Shown here one piece after another: positions 1-12,357 of a stretch of 64,000 bases of DNA. The notes below the pieces were generated by a model that saw only the letters and a program-made list of their open reading frames with translations, made no database searches and was not told where the DNA came from. The first letter of the stretch is position 1. Each line of letters opens with the position of its first letter. Where the stretch lies: assembly GCA_018524725.1 (NCBI GenBank), contig JAEUWP010000282.1, positions 1 to 64,000 of the forward strand, in the 5' to 3' direction. A program made the translations under genes and the position numbers. This stretch comes from Podaxis mareebaensis (Eukaryota > Basidiomycota > Agaricomycetes > Agaricales > Agaricaceae).

Positions 1-158
1 CCTTGGGGGGTGGACGCAGACCGGCCTTCCAAGCGGAGTCGTGTGGGGTGTTAGAGGAGGGTCTGGCAAGGTAGGGGGCTGGGTCAGGAGGGCTGGGGAT
101 ATGAAGAAGAACAGAAAAAAGCTCACGTTGATGATGATGAGGGGGCTGGTTGAGACAT
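1..158 (-). CDS. 5' end of a probable DEAD-box RNA helicase (Dhh1/DDX6-like), runs off the left edge
   Basis: Only the first two exons are in the window: 158-127 and 62-1, joined by a 64-nt intron (63-126) with donor GTGAGC, a CTGAC branch site and a TTGCCAG acceptor. An alternative acceptor at 93-94 keeps the same frame but would give a 34-nt intron without a branch site, so I prefer the longer one. The start ATG has a CAACC context. The readable product is Ser/Pro/Thr-rich and then reads HDSAWKAGLRPPPK before the edge. That resembles the short pre-helicase segment of Dhh1/DDX6 proteins (a Trp-Lys pair, then a PPKD-like motif), which repress translation and activate decapping in P-bodies. 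No helicase motif is visible, so the identity is an inference from about 15 residues and the gene could be something else. Confidence 0.4.
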
Positions 159-701
159 GGTTGGGTGTTGGGATGGGGGACGGGAGAAAACGTGTCGTTG
201 AGGAAGATGAAGGTTGGGTTGATGCCTGGCTGTACGAACGCTGTGGGCCGGGGATTGATACAGGTCGTGAGGGCAAGGAGGATGATTAAGCGATGGCTGA
301 TAGAGAGAGCGATGGATGGGTGTTTGGTTGGGAGCAAGGATGGACGAGAGCGTCGCCCACAAAAAGACCTCCAAACCCTGCAGAAATATTCACACGCTCC
401 CCTTATGTACGCACACCCCCTCCAATCTCCCTCACCCTGCCTCCTCTTGCACATAGTACGTCCATAATACACTCCACCTCCGTGCATTGATGTAACCAGT
501 ACACCTACTGCCGTACCCCTTCCATGCACATGTATGCCTTTGCCAGACGCCTGTTCGATAAGAATGTATGATTTCCCCAGCCAAGAAATACAACCTGGCT
601 GTGCACCAGACTCCAGTCTACTGCTGTATCGTATTTACCACTCGCCGATACGCGATTAGTCTATGTATCATACTTTTACACGACCAATTCTATTGCTTCG
701 A
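159..701. other. Intergenic region
   Basis: This lies between the 5' end of the left-edge gene and the 3' end of SDHAF2. The part next to 158 is C/T-rich on the minus strand (mRNA sense), as expected for a fungal 5' leader. No further gene or repeat is seen. Confidence 0.5.
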
Positions 702-1243
702 TTATGAAAGTGCGGGCATCTTCCTGATAACTTTGCCCTCATTCTTTGCATGTACCCGTAACTTGTTTAACAGCTCGGAATTCACCCACCGCTCCGGCGG
801 CGTCCTCTCCCCAGTACACCAATAATAGATGTCCCAATCCGGTTCATCCAATAGCTGCTCAATTCAATCCAATTCAGTCTCGAGTTAACAACCATACTTC
901 AAAATCAACAACGCCGCACCTTGTCATATTCCTTCAACTCAGCCTCATCCATCAGTCCCAAATTATCCCTCGCAAAAGTACTCAAAAGGAGGTCTGACTC
1001 GAGTGTCCCACGCTTTCTCGACTGGTATACCAACCGCGCTCGGAGCCTCTCCACTGATTCGTTTGGGCGTGGTAGAGGCGTAGGAGGCGGAAGATCTGAG
1101 GGTGTCGTTGTGGACGCGAGGTGTTCCGGTGTATGGGGCAACGGCCATGGGTCCTTTGATCTCAGTGATGTCGCAGTAAAGTTCCGTGCAGTTGATACCA
1201 ATATGTTCCGTCGGACGGCGTTGCGAAGGGTTAGATTAAGCAT
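702..1243 (-). CDS. SDH5: Succinate dehydrogenase assembly factor 2 (SDHAF2/Sdh5), mitochondrial
   Basis: There are two exons, 1243-920 and 854-702, with a 65-nt intron (donor GTGCGG, acceptor TTGAGCAG). They give 158 aa, close to the 162 aa of the yeast protein. The N-terminus (about residues 1-30) is rich in Arg, Ser and Thr and lacks acids, which fits a mitochondrial presequence. The family core is clear: [19 protein letters not shown] around residues 73-91, then EYDK, and after the intron [15 protein letters not shown] with the PPERW motif. Sdh5 is a small matrix protein needed to attach FAD covalently to the flavoprotein subunit of complex II. The first exon runs on only five codons past the splice site before a stop, so an unspliced reading would lose the DWDIYYW motif. 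It is followed upstream, on the same strand, by two small membrane-protein genes. Confidence 0.93.
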
Positions 1244-1494
1244 CTTGTTTTGTCGAGGCGTTTACGGTGGGGAGGTGCCAGAAGAATTTAGTGTCGAGAG
1301 TCGGCTTCAGATGTCCAGCCTGGGACACCCTGTTCTGGCCAATCGGAACACCTGCACGACATCACGTGTAATTATACTGAATGGGCGTCTAAGTAACTTC
1401 GGTGGATATGCAAGTTACGATGTAGTCTATAAAAAGAGAATAAAAACAACAAAAAAGCCCTTATGTACAATCTACATGCGCATCGTTCCCATTT

Positions 1495-2050
1495 TCATGA
1501 CTTCTTCGAGTAATTCGCAAAACCAGGTGCCTTGGTGGCCACCCACCCACTATCGTCGTCCTTCGTACGCTGCGGGACGGGGGCTTGGAGCCGCTTGGGG
1601 TGAGCACTATCATGCGACTCCTTGTACTGATCAATAGAGATATGTTCAGCATTGTGCTCCTCGGTAGGACCGGAAGGCCGCAGTGATCGTTGCTGGGACG
1701 CCTTGCTCGGTAAAGAATTGTCACCGTCCGAAGTCATGGGTTTGGTCCCGACATGGGCGAGAACTTGTTCGTCTATTCATGTCAAATGAGCGAATATACG
1801 ATCAGAAGACCCAATAGTCGGCGTACAAAGAGGATTGGTTCCTGTCCGCTCCTGCTTATGCTTGGAACGCAACATGCTCAAGTAAAGGCCGCTCAAACCC
1901 GCGAGGGTCAGAATACCTGCGACGAAAAAGGTCTACAACAGCGCCGGATTCATGTCGTTAAAATCTCTCAAAAACTCGTATACACACCCTTCCAGCATTC
2001 GGAGGTGGAAGTGGGGTTTCGCCTTTTGGTGTGAAACGCGACGTCCACAT
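1495..2050 (-). CDS. Small single-pass membrane protein (micro-family member B), 148 aa
   Basis: Three exons, 2050-1988, 1932-1827 and 1772-1495, are joined by two introns of 55 and 54 nt. The first intron is phase 0 and the second phase 1. The short N-terminus is MWTSRFTPKGETPLPPPNAG. The middle exon encodes one hydrophobic helix (TFFVAGILTLAGLSGLYLSM) followed by a basic stretch (LRSKHKQER). The last exon gives a hydrophilic tail of about 90 residues rich in Ser, Lys and Asp. I recognise no family. One helix with a positive flank and no signal peptide would fit a mitochondrial or ER single-pass protein, but that is inference. Its neighbour at 2216-2801 has a 106-nt middle exon of exactly the same length and phases, which suggests tandem duplication. 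The two proteins show little residue identity. Confidence 0.6.
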
Positions 2051-2215
2051 TATTCGATATTCGATCCAGTCAAAATAAGAATGCAATGTAAGATGGAAGC
2101 GGTTAAGCGGAACGAAGAAAGGGAGGGCCCAAAGTTGCCGAGGAGACGGTGGGTTGAGAATGGACGTCAGCTCACATGTCTTGGACTTGGAGCGATCGTC
2201 ATCCGAATTCCCAGC

Positions 2216-2801
2216 TCAAAGAATGGGGTTGAGGTCACGTCTGAAACACCAGGATACAGGGAAAGTTCCAGATTTGATATTGCTGTTGTTCACAGTATGT
2301 AAGTTACAACAATCCTCGAGTCCCACTATCCTGACCTTCCAAAACCCCCGTCTACAAGAAGTCGGGCCAGGGGGTGCCGCACTTTGGAAGGCTGGCGTGG
2401 ATATTCTTCGGAAACAAGGATTCCTCGAAGTCCAAATTAGGTCCCTCAGACAAAACGGAGGATATCCTAAGATCTTGATCCCGTATTCTCCACCGGAGTA
2501 GACCCCTGTTCGGATTTCTGCAAAGCTTGCGCGAATCAAGTCAGCTTTACAGCTTACAGCGTGTCACAAAAATCTTATTCAGCTCCTTACCAGCCCGGTA
2601 CTCGTCTAAATCTGCTTTCCTCTTAGACGAGACATTGCGTTTGGCCAGGTAAAACAAAACGCCAGCTACGGCTAATGCGCCCGTAAATCCCAGTCCCTAC
2701 TTTGCGAAAATGGTGCGATGTTAGTTTGGCGCTTTCATACCGATATACAGTTCACATACCATCCTCCTTGATGTAGACATGTTCTTGAAGTCGGTGGCCA
2801 T
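2216..2801 (-). CDS. Small single-pass membrane protein (micro-family member A), 3' end uncertain
   Basis: Exon 1 is 2801-2760 (14 codons, MATDFKNMSTSRRM). Exon 2 is 2696-2591 (106 nt), after a 63-nt intron with a CTAAC branch site. Exon 3 begins at 2517, after a 73-nt intron with donor GTAAGG, a GCTGAC branch and acceptor TTTGCAG. Exon 2 encodes a single helix (GLGFTGALAVAGVLFYLAK) and then a basic stretch with KRKADLDEYR. The first two exons are convincing. Exon 3 can be read open to a stop at 2216, which would give a Cys/Pro/Arg-rich tail without recognisable features. A further intron starting at the donor near 2347 could end the protein sooner, so the C-terminus is not settled. No known family is recognised. 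Intron phases (0, then 1) and exon 2 length match the neighbour at 1495-2050. Confidence 0.5.
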
Positions 2802-5800
2802 GGTTGCGGCCCAGTGAGCAAATGAGCAAATGTTACTCTGCAGGGCAAGGGTCAAGACTGGCCAAAGGTGCGCGTATCACATGACTGAGGAAACGTGACA
2901 CCGCGACGCGTGCTTCAGGGGTCCAAGGGTGCTCATTTCATCTGTATTCATTAACATCCTCAAGGAGTCAAGCCTTTCTTTCTTCCCTACCACCTCCAAC
3001 ATTACGAACGCTAAAGCCTCGAGGTGCAAAAACGCGATGTACCTGCCGTGTAACAGCTATTCCACGACCAACAAGCAACATGGACTACCTTCCTTGAGCA
3101 TTCCCTCAATGACAATCCCTTAAGCTCAAACTCCAGGGTACGGCACCCGGACGGAATGCTGCTCGTCCATATGCTGCACCTCTACCGTGGGCGTGGCTCG
3201 ATGCAAATGGCACCCCTTGTAACTCCCTATCTCGGGTTGTACTCAACTTGCACCCCTACTTTTGTTTATCTCCTCTGAACCAGACTCTAAGCGTGCGAGA
3301 TTCACACATGCCCCGCATTCAGCACCCCTTCTAGGCCCTTACATTGCACATGGAGAAATAGGAGCCTTGTTACACATCGTTCCTTGATTTTTAACATCTA
3401 AGGGCCGCTTTTGGTTCCTCTGTTCGTGCTGCCTTTCCTTTTTCGCAGCAGGAGCTAATCGCAATCGACGTTCTCATAAAAACAGGCGGTGCCGCGATAC
3501 TTTGCGGAACTGTAGCAAACGGCCTCGGAAGAGGATCTTTGAACGTCCGTCGACACTTTACTGCAATCATTGAATAGGCTCACCTAGAGATTCTAATCCT
3601 GCAACGCTCCCACTCAACCCTCGTAACATCCTAGAAAGCTAATGGATATGCCTCGTAGTAAGAAATCCCGCTACGATATTTCATCTACCCTAATCGCTAA
3701 CGCATCTTAGACTTAGAGACATCAATTGAAGGCAAACTTTCAAGTTTCAGCGAGCACCCAATCGCCACACATCCAATCTCCTGCAATCCGTGCTTCCCCT
3801 CTCCCTCTCTCCCTCTCTCCTATTTTACGTCCGAATAAGTTTATCAATTTGATTATGAGCGCATATATCAGGGTACGTGCTTTTCCTCTGCTTCTTTTAC
3901 CCCTTTCCCTGACGATCTGGTTCCAGAAACTTGACGAGATCCTCTGGAACAACATCTGTATGACTTTCGAGATCCCCGGCCTAGGATCTCGGGTGTATGC
4001 GTATATCGCATGACGGTATCCTCCCCGAAGAGACAAGCAGCTCGTTCCCCGTTGGTAATTAAATGACGTTCGAATGTCGGACCGCATCCATCGAATTCAC
4101 TATCCTTACTTATAATAAGCCTTCCCTGTGAAGCCCACGGACGCTGTGTCCCATTAATTTTGTCACGAATGTGCTCTCCCTCTTTGGCCCAACTGAATGC
4201 GTCGAAGTCGCGGACATTATTGTTCGAGCTGATCGAGGTCCGTTAGTTCCTCAGCTCACGCCGCCAATCGCTAAATTCATTTCCAGACAATCTCCCGCGA
4301 TGATCCCCTAGCATCCCTTCCACTATTAAACGATCAATACCATACACGGTTATCGCACGGGTCTGTAAAGGACTCCCGAGGTTTTTGAGCTTGAACGGAA
4401 TGATCTTACTATCAAATACGTACTTTTGGGTGAAGCTGCTGTCGCACTTCAAGTCTACATAAGGTCAATATCATTCAAATCCTAGGATTCACTTTTCATA
4501 CTCCGTAAGGCGTATTTTATCCTAACGTTTCGCCTCGTGATTGGGTCCATCGGATCTATCATCCCCCTTCAACTACTTATGACTATTCGGACTTGTCCCT
4601 GTTCTCTCATACTGGTAACTTGCGGCACCTCGATCCTCCAAAGCTTCCTTTAAGAACGGACATATATGACAACGCCTGGTGGTTCTGCATACTCTGTTCA
4701 TGCACTTATGGAGACCAGTCGATCACGCGTCTGCCTTGTTTGTTCACTCTCGGTATCATTGGATTCCCCTCTTATCCAGCCAGCCCTAGCCTTTTATGAA
4801 CACTTGATGGGTGGCATAAATCTTCTAGACACTGTCAGATAGCTATGCCTACACTATTCGACCGAGGAAATCAAACTCGATAACTAGTCACGGCTAGCTC
4901 CTTTCATTATCAAGCGGAGAACCCCGATTCCTCCACGCGTACTACTTACAAGCCTCTTCCTTCTTACTTAGTAGTTGCCATGCACTCGCCACAGCCTTGA
5001 GAGCTTGAGATCGCTCCCCGCTCTCGACTTCCCTTGTTATTCGATCAAATATGGCTTCTGGATCAACGAATGATTCACACCTCAGGCCTCGGATCCTTTT
5101 TCGAGAAGTTCTGTAGGTGTTGTAGAAGCCCCGATACCGACTTGATACTATATTTTATTCGACAGGGTCCCCTCCAGTTCGGTGGTCTCGTCGTCCCCGA
5201 GTCCTTAGCTCTATCCTCCGACCCTGTCTGGATTGGTCCGGCCGAGACTTTGCAGAATTTGAGGGTCAGTGCCCCTCTTCTTTCTTGTGCTTTGATGTAA
5301 TTATATCGAAGGTCTCGGCGAGACAAGGCAACCGAGGTTGTTGACCGGGTCCATAGCGGCGTAGACCTTTGTCTCTATACCAATCCCTGTCGAGGCGTGG
5401 AGTAACTCGGCGGGATGTCTTAGCTCGTTCCACCCCGTTTTTACATTCATTCCGCATTCGCTCGTTGCCACTTCGAAGAAGTTTATATGCTAGGACCTGA
5501 TTGTACCATTCTTGAATGCACACCTGGTGCTTCTCCCGAAACGAAGGCACGCTGTCGTGTATGCACCCTGGATCTCTATACTCCTCGATTATAGCGGACG
5601 CTGGCGCCTAATTGCTTGCATTTGTGGTAATATTGCTGCGTAGTTTTACCTCATATTTATGAATTGATTCTTCGGTCACTCCCCGAGCCCGATTTATCAA
5701 TCATCCAAACACCCAAACGCACAAGTTCAGTCGAGGCATTTGGATTAGCATCGCAGGTTGGCGGCCGGGGCCTTAACTGTTGAACGAGGAATATGGGTGC

Positions 5801-8800
5801 AATAGGATTTTTCTGGGATTACATCAAAGTTCAAGCTCCCCAGACCGGGATTCCGTGACATAGATCGACAGACGGGATCCTTTTTCTGATCAACAATGTC
5901 AGCGAGTGTGCGTACATCAGATTATAAACTTATGTCAGGAATTTCATAAAGTGGGGTTCTTCGCCGCGGAAGTAAACAACCATGTCCGCTATTTCCGGTC
6001 TCCTTCTGTTCCGTTAACATCTGGCAACAAGGGATTGCGACCGTTGCTTAGGAAAATGCCACCTGCACATTGTAGAGCGCGGTTCTTGGAGCGGGAAGTA
6101 TGGACCGATCAAGGTTTGTGTGCTGGGGTTGCCTTGGAATTTGGACACGACCTCCCAACCGTACTCGAATTTCAACGAACGAACCGAAAAAGAATGATGT
6201 ACAGTACCAGCGGAAAATACAATCGTCCCGGTATATTCCGTTGGGCTTCGACCAGCGAAGATCTTCCTTCGCGTCGTCTGTATCAACAGCTTCCCACCGC
6301 ACTTGATTCAGTGAAATATTTCAGGACTTCTTCAATACTTCCATGAAACATCCGAGGTGAAGCCACCCCGGTTTTGGTTATAGGGGACTATTTCTGACGA
6401 CGTGGTACCCACAGGCCATCTACACGCGGCTTTCCAGTGAAGCTCTGACAGTCTGAAGAACTAAAAGGCTGTGTCATCTCTTACCCTCAAATAGACCTGC
6501 GTTCCCAAACCCAGAGTTGCCTGTTACCCCATTGAGATTTTTAGCAGCGGCGCCCAGCGCGCGATGTGAAGTGCCGTGTCGGCTGCAGAAGGCTGCAGAT
6601 CATCAACGCACGTCATTGTCGATAGGTGGTAATTGAAAAGAAAAGAAAAACCAAATCCGTCCTCAGGTCCCAGGAACCGTGGGCAATCAAAAATCTCGCT
6701 CTGTTGTGTTTTACTGTGTGGCAAACAATAGCACAACCTGAGAGTGAAGGAAGAATTTCAGATTGTGAAGTGGCGTTCGCGTGGGAAATCAGGATACCCC
6801 AAAATCTGGGGTCCTGTATCATCGAAGTTTGGATCCAGAAAGGACGGACTCCTATGACCGTCGAGTACTGGCGTTCACCGACGACAGTTATTTACAGCAT
6901 GAGGTACTTACGCTGATCATGATCAACTTCTGACATCACTCAGAGGCTTCCGCGTTCCACGTTCCATAATCACGACGCTCATCATAGGGTCTGCCTGTGG
7001 TAAGCGATGCGCTTATATCTTCCCGACAACCCGGATGACATGTTACGTCCGATCACCCTTCTAGGCTTTTGCGTACCCGGTCTCTTCTCTTGGTCCTTTG
7101 ATACCCCGGGCCTTCATAAAACCTCAGAGTTATAAAGGTTTCATCGGACTAGAACGTAGACACTCGTTCCCCTTTTAATTTCCCCCAGTAATTATCGACT
7201 GCCTCGTGTGCGGTATGTATAGTACTCAATGTTGCATCATGAACAACGTTCAAGACATATCATGATGTGGCTTGCGAATCTGATCCACCCAGCACCCTAT
7301 GATATAATACCACACTCGTGGACTTGACAGTTTTAATCTCTTGGTTAATGGGAAACTACCGGGCTCCAACATTTCCAGTACACAGGATGTGAGAGCTATT
7401 TGATATCCGTGGATCAAATTCTTGATCCAACCCCAGACACTTGTGATTTCGCATTATCATGAGACCATCAATCAACCAAGGAGTGGAAGAGTATGCATCG
7501 CCGCCCTATATTTCGAGACCGATGACGTCGCAGACCTTTTTGCAGAATAACCGAGCGTTTACAGGTGATGTTAACACATACCTCGCTCGGTGTTGATCAG
7601 GGACTTTTCTAGGAGAAAATTTAGCAGATTTAGCCGAGACGACTTTCACGGATTATACAATGGGTTAAGATGGCATATCTGTACACTTAGTCTAGCCCCC
7701 GTGTGGATGGGGATTGGAATCGCGGATATGGTGTGCCCGACTTAAAAAAAACTGGCAGGTAACAGAATCAGCTGAGGGGATGGGATGTCTACAAAAGGTT
7801 CGGGACAAGTTGACGTAGCTCCCAATCTCATCGAACATTAACGAGGCCATGATTCAGCTTTAATTTTAATTGAATGCATGATGGCCCGCTTCTTTGTAGT
7901 ATATTAACTTCTTTTGTGGCCTTGTTACGTGCCCCAAATTTGAGTGGCCCAGGGCTCCAACTTCACCCTCTTGGCCACGCGATCGATATTTTTTTGAGAT
8001 GCCCCTATTCTGTCTCCGAGGGAAGACTAGGAATCAAGTCTTCAAGGGTTCGATTAGGGACGAAGGATAACGGGACGCCGATTCCACTTGAAGGAAGGTT
8101 GAAGGAAGCAGATGCACGGGTGGGACTTTTCAATTCGAAGGCACACATGCATATAGTGGCCTTCATCCTGAGCTTATCTGGAGAGTTACCAGCGCAGGTA
8201 GTAGTTCTAATGTTGTCTCTGGGGAAAAAGGTGCTCTGAACGCCAAAATGAACATCCCAAATACTTGATACACGAAGTCAAGATCACGGGGGCTAGGATA
8301 CTCAGTCCCTGGATTGATTAGGATTCCACGCGCACAGCTGCACCCCGCGAGCACCGCTTCCTTGTTGGATCCCAATTTGCTGAATTGGCGCAGGCTGCTA
8401 GTGCTTAATTCATTTCCTAAAAATATTACAACAGCCTGTTCTTCACAATATAAGGCTTCCTCAAGGTATACATGCTGCGTGTCAGCATCCCTCGGTCATC
8501 AGGATGCAAATCGGGTAGGACAACAACACACAGCCCGTCTCAATGGATGTTTTGCCGATATCCTCGGCTTCTCAAACCAAAAGCAGGTCTGAAGTACCGG
8601 AGATATCACGAGTAGGCGCATATATGTAATTGTAGAAACCCGAAGTACGAGGCTGAGTGATAACAGGCAGCAGCATCGCAGCACCCTTGGGTGAATCAAC
8701 AAAGCATCTCACGTATTTGCACTACGAAGCAGAAGGTTCCTCTGTGGGGTGAGAAAACGTTTTTCTGCTGGGTGTGTGTTGTATGGTGCAAGTTTCCAGG

Positions 8801-11800
8801 TCCCAGGGCCAGGAATAAGAGCTAAAGTGAAACAGCTTTAGCTCTCCTTTCTTCCCTTCTGTCCCACTAACTCCCGGAATCGTCACTCGAAGGTGGGTGC
8901 CACTAACTGCAGGGTTTAATATTCTAAACAGCTGCCATGAAAAGTCGTGGGTCAAGTTTTACTGTGATCGGTCATACCACGATAGATAAACCTCTAGTTT
9001 TAGCCACTCGGGGGGCTTTCTGCCCCGAAGGTTCGATCTGTAGAGTCGATTCATAGCACTATTGTTATTCCCAAGATCTACGAGCCGTGTCAGTTATACT
9101 ATGTTGGATGTCACGGAAATGCGACGGCATCGCCTCGCTGTGGGCCTTCAATTGAGAATGTTAGGCACTGTGACCTGATTGAGTACAATAGGACGAGAGC
9201 TAAATTTCATTGGACATGAAAGCCACGAGATTCAGCATGTTGTGTTACGGAATTTCATTGTAACCCGGTATCGTCTAGGCCCTCGACTAGAATTCGGCCG
9301 TGGTATGAGCAATCATGAGCGATCCCATTCTCTTTTCAGGTCGAAGCGGACACAAGGGTTGCCGACTGCAGACGCAAGATTCCAGAAAAGCACATAAGCT
9401 TTCTTATCATGTAATTTTGACGTTGAAGTTGTGCTTCTTTAAGCCCCCCCCCCCTTTCAAGCTTCTCCTCGTTCAGGCCGACTGGACACAGCAAGGGAGT
9501 TGATGTGCTCCGGAAACACGATGTAGGCACATCTGTATGAGACGTTCGGACTGGAGTCATGCCTAAATCCGACCTCTCGCGTTGTTGCAACGTGGGCAGG
9601 AATTTTTGCATTCCCATAGCTAACAAGCGTTTTCGTCGGAATTCCTCGCCCCAAAGGGAATTCGTCGCCAAACCGAGAGTTGGGAAAACAGACTTCCAGG
9701 TCGACGTTCGAGCCCGTGTATCGGAATCCCTTCCCCTCCCTAGCTTTTCAAGGTGGAGCGGCAGGGATGCTGCCCGAGTCGAAGCTCCTGACGTGATGTT
9801 TCGGCACATTGCACCTATTTCTGTGATTCGGACTCGGATATACTGAACACCACTTGCCTCGCGTGAGTATAGATTGCTTATAGAAGCAGAAGGATGCCAA
9901 CAAAATTCGGATGACGGCATTCGTTCTCTCCGCATGCTGCTTCTTGGTCACGAGTGTCCCGCTGAAACGCCCAAGCGTAGGATCAAGCAGGAGCTGAATG
10001 CGGGGAAGGGAATGAAGAAGGTGCACCAGAACCCCAAGTCATCGCCATCCGGCCGGGTTTTTGAGTTTGGGGGTCTTTCCACATAGGTGATAAGGGTCCC
10101 GTGAACTATGGGGGTGGAGGGTATTTGACCATCTGGGGATTCATGGGAACTACTGAGCCGTGGGTTCTGCGTTGAATGCTTGGTAAACATTCATGTAATG
10201 ACCCGTCCTTTGTGAGCAAAAGACCTGTGATACCCGCAAGTGTCCATTGGCCTTATCCGGAATTCACAAGGAATAGCTGGGGGATCCTTGGGCGTCGTCT
10301 AATACGTCAGCTTGAAAGGGAACATTGGTAGGGTGACAACGACGATATTGGTTGTAGGCCTTAAGGATTGAATTTGGAGACTTGATAGGAGAATGGCATC
10401 TTCCGAGTATCTGTTTGTGGGCGAAGCCCCCCCTGCACCATGGCATGAAGGTCCAAACGCGGCTCCGCATAAGCCTTGAATGTGAGTTGAGGGCTTGCGA
10501 TTGCCAATAAGTCCCTATTGGTAATGGCAACCATGCAGATCTAAAAGCACATACGTGGGGAATTAAAGCGGGGTGGGATCAAAGCGATGTGGTCGGTCCC
10601 CTTGACCTTTATGGTTTTGTGTTCACCCTGATCGTACAGCGATTCACGAATGAACAATTATTAGCTTCCCGAGAGCTTGAGAGTTGTTAGACTCGAATGA
10701 TGGCACTTGTAGTGGTGTCCTTGGTGCTTCCCGGCCGCCTTTGGTCGATATTGAGCGATTTGGACAGAGAACAGTCAGGCAAGACCGAGATGTTTTTATA
10801 AAAAGTGACCGGGTAAGACGGGTGACCCGTCAACGGCACTAGGACGTTTAGGACACACTTGTTTTCCGAATACTTGGCTACGCTAAGAAGTATGTTAAGA
10901 GGCGTGCAGTTTTTGTTCTTCCGTAACTTCCATCAGGTTCATGCCGAAAATTCGCGGCGTCAACGCCAGAAGCAGTCCAATCATGGACCCTTTCCGAGAT
11001 GGACGCCCTGGAATACGCGCTGCCTACAGCAGTGAATAGCAGACTGTGAAGTACTCAAGGCAAAGACACCTAAGAGCGTCAATGCAGTTGTCAAACAACC
11101 GCACCATGCCAGCCATCATGATCCCAAGACCGTAGCTTCTCGAAATGAAATCGGAGGACTTCATAGCGCAAGCGTGAAAATGGTCTACCCAGCTGTTAAA
11201 CTACGGTACATTTACCTTGCACAGGGACGCTCAGTAGGGTGGCATATCTAAATGCTTTCCTTGTCACACAAAGAACTCAGGGAATGTCCTTGTATCAATG
11301 AATTTTTTTCGGCCACGGCGACGCTTGGGGTGCTAAAAATGGGCTTCTGAGGCGAAGGCGAAGGGTGGTTCTGGTCTTCATCACTACTTCCCAGGTTTCT
11401 TTGTCTTTCGCTCTTGTGGACGCAAGGACTCCAGGTAAATACGCGCCCTGAGCCTTCGATCAGGAGCCGCGAGTAGAAAACTCGAGCTAAAATTAGGGCT
11501 TGTGCACTCCAGGGCGGGACAGGGTGTTCTTGGTGGTATGAAAACGATGATGAGGACAGAGGGACAGGGGGTGGATAGATGGAGTGGTTGACTGCGAGAT
11601 ACGAAGAGTATGACTGCATAGTCATTGATACTGATGTCACTCAAGCCCCCTTCTGAAGTCAGTCTCTAGAAGATCATCGATCATCAGCGTACTGCGACTC
11701 TGATCCTGGGAAGGAATCCCAAGAGAACGATCCCAGAACAGACGGGATTCAGCAAAACAATGCCAAATTAGGCGGAATTGGGATGACTAGCCAAAACGGG

Positions 11801-11927
11801 ACACAATTCAAGGACGATTTTGGACTCCCGATTTGGAGAAGATCGAGATTTGAGCGAAAGTATGCCGGAGACAAGTTTGTGGTTGTCTTCATCTCGGTTT
11901 GCGACAGCACGATCTAATGCCTTCACA
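2802..11927. other. Gene-poor region, about 9.1 kb
   Basis: Base composition is mixed, and stops are frequent in all frames on both strands. Scattered frames of 60-200 codons overlap one another on both strands, have unbiased composition and carry no motif I recognise. I found no protein domain, tRNA, terminal repeat or obvious tandem array. One 34-aa two-exon frame at 3855-4013 is noted under findings. The stretch could be decayed transposon DNA, but nothing readable proves it. Confidence 0.4.
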
Positions 11928-11935
11928 TATAAAAG
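11928..11935 (+). promoter_or_regulatory. TATA box of the 62-aa gene
   Basis: The sequence TATAAAAG lies 131 nt before the ATG at 12059. It is followed by a long C/T-rich stretch and CAAC/CACC motifs, the typical layout of a strongly expressed basidiomycete promoter and leader. Confidence 0.55.
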
Positions 11936-12058
11936 GCCTTCCTTCGCCCTCCCTCCCCTCCCAGTCTATCTTCAACACAACACCCCCGCTCTCCCCGCTA
12001 CTCATACAAACTGTCGTCCGAAACTACTCAGTCCACTCACCATCCCTCCACCTACACC

Positions 12059-12357
12059 ATGCCTGTCATCGCCAACGCCACCAGAATTTGGGAGCTCAAC
12101 GTCCACTGGGCGATATATAGTCAATGCGGAGTCTGGGATCCTAGAGGTCGTGGCGTCGACATCTGGGAGTGCATCAGAGATCGTGAGTCATTTCTCTCGC
12201 GGATGGCTTCGCTGTTTCCTGACAAGTCACACTATGTAGACGACTCGACTCCAGGCACTGAGGTCAGTGAACTTGATTTTCTCCAAAAGACTGGATGCTG
12301 AGGCCCTGTGCACAGCCTCCCAACGCCAAGTACTGGCGCTACATTGCACGCAGATAA
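12059..12357 (+). CDS. Tiny Trp-rich protein of unknown function, 62 aa
   Basis: There are three exons, 12059-12182, 12240-12262 and 12316-12357, joined by two introns of 57 and 53 nt (donors GTGAGT and GTCAGT). All phases close to give 62 codons plus TAA. The ATG sits in a good CACC context behind a TATA box and a pyrimidine-rich leader. The protein has no signal peptide or membrane helix. It contains five tryptophans in pairs such as RIWELNVHW and VDIWEC, a GVWDPRGRGVDIW segment, and a basic aromatic end, KYWRYIARR. I recognise no family. The clean splicing and strong promoter argue for a real, probably well-expressed gene, but coding evidence from composition alone is limited at this length. 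Confidence 0.55.

Noticed and set aside
5906..6346. Frame of 146 codons in the gene-poor region
   Set aside because: It is overlapped by several frames on both strands, has mixed composition and no recognisable domain.
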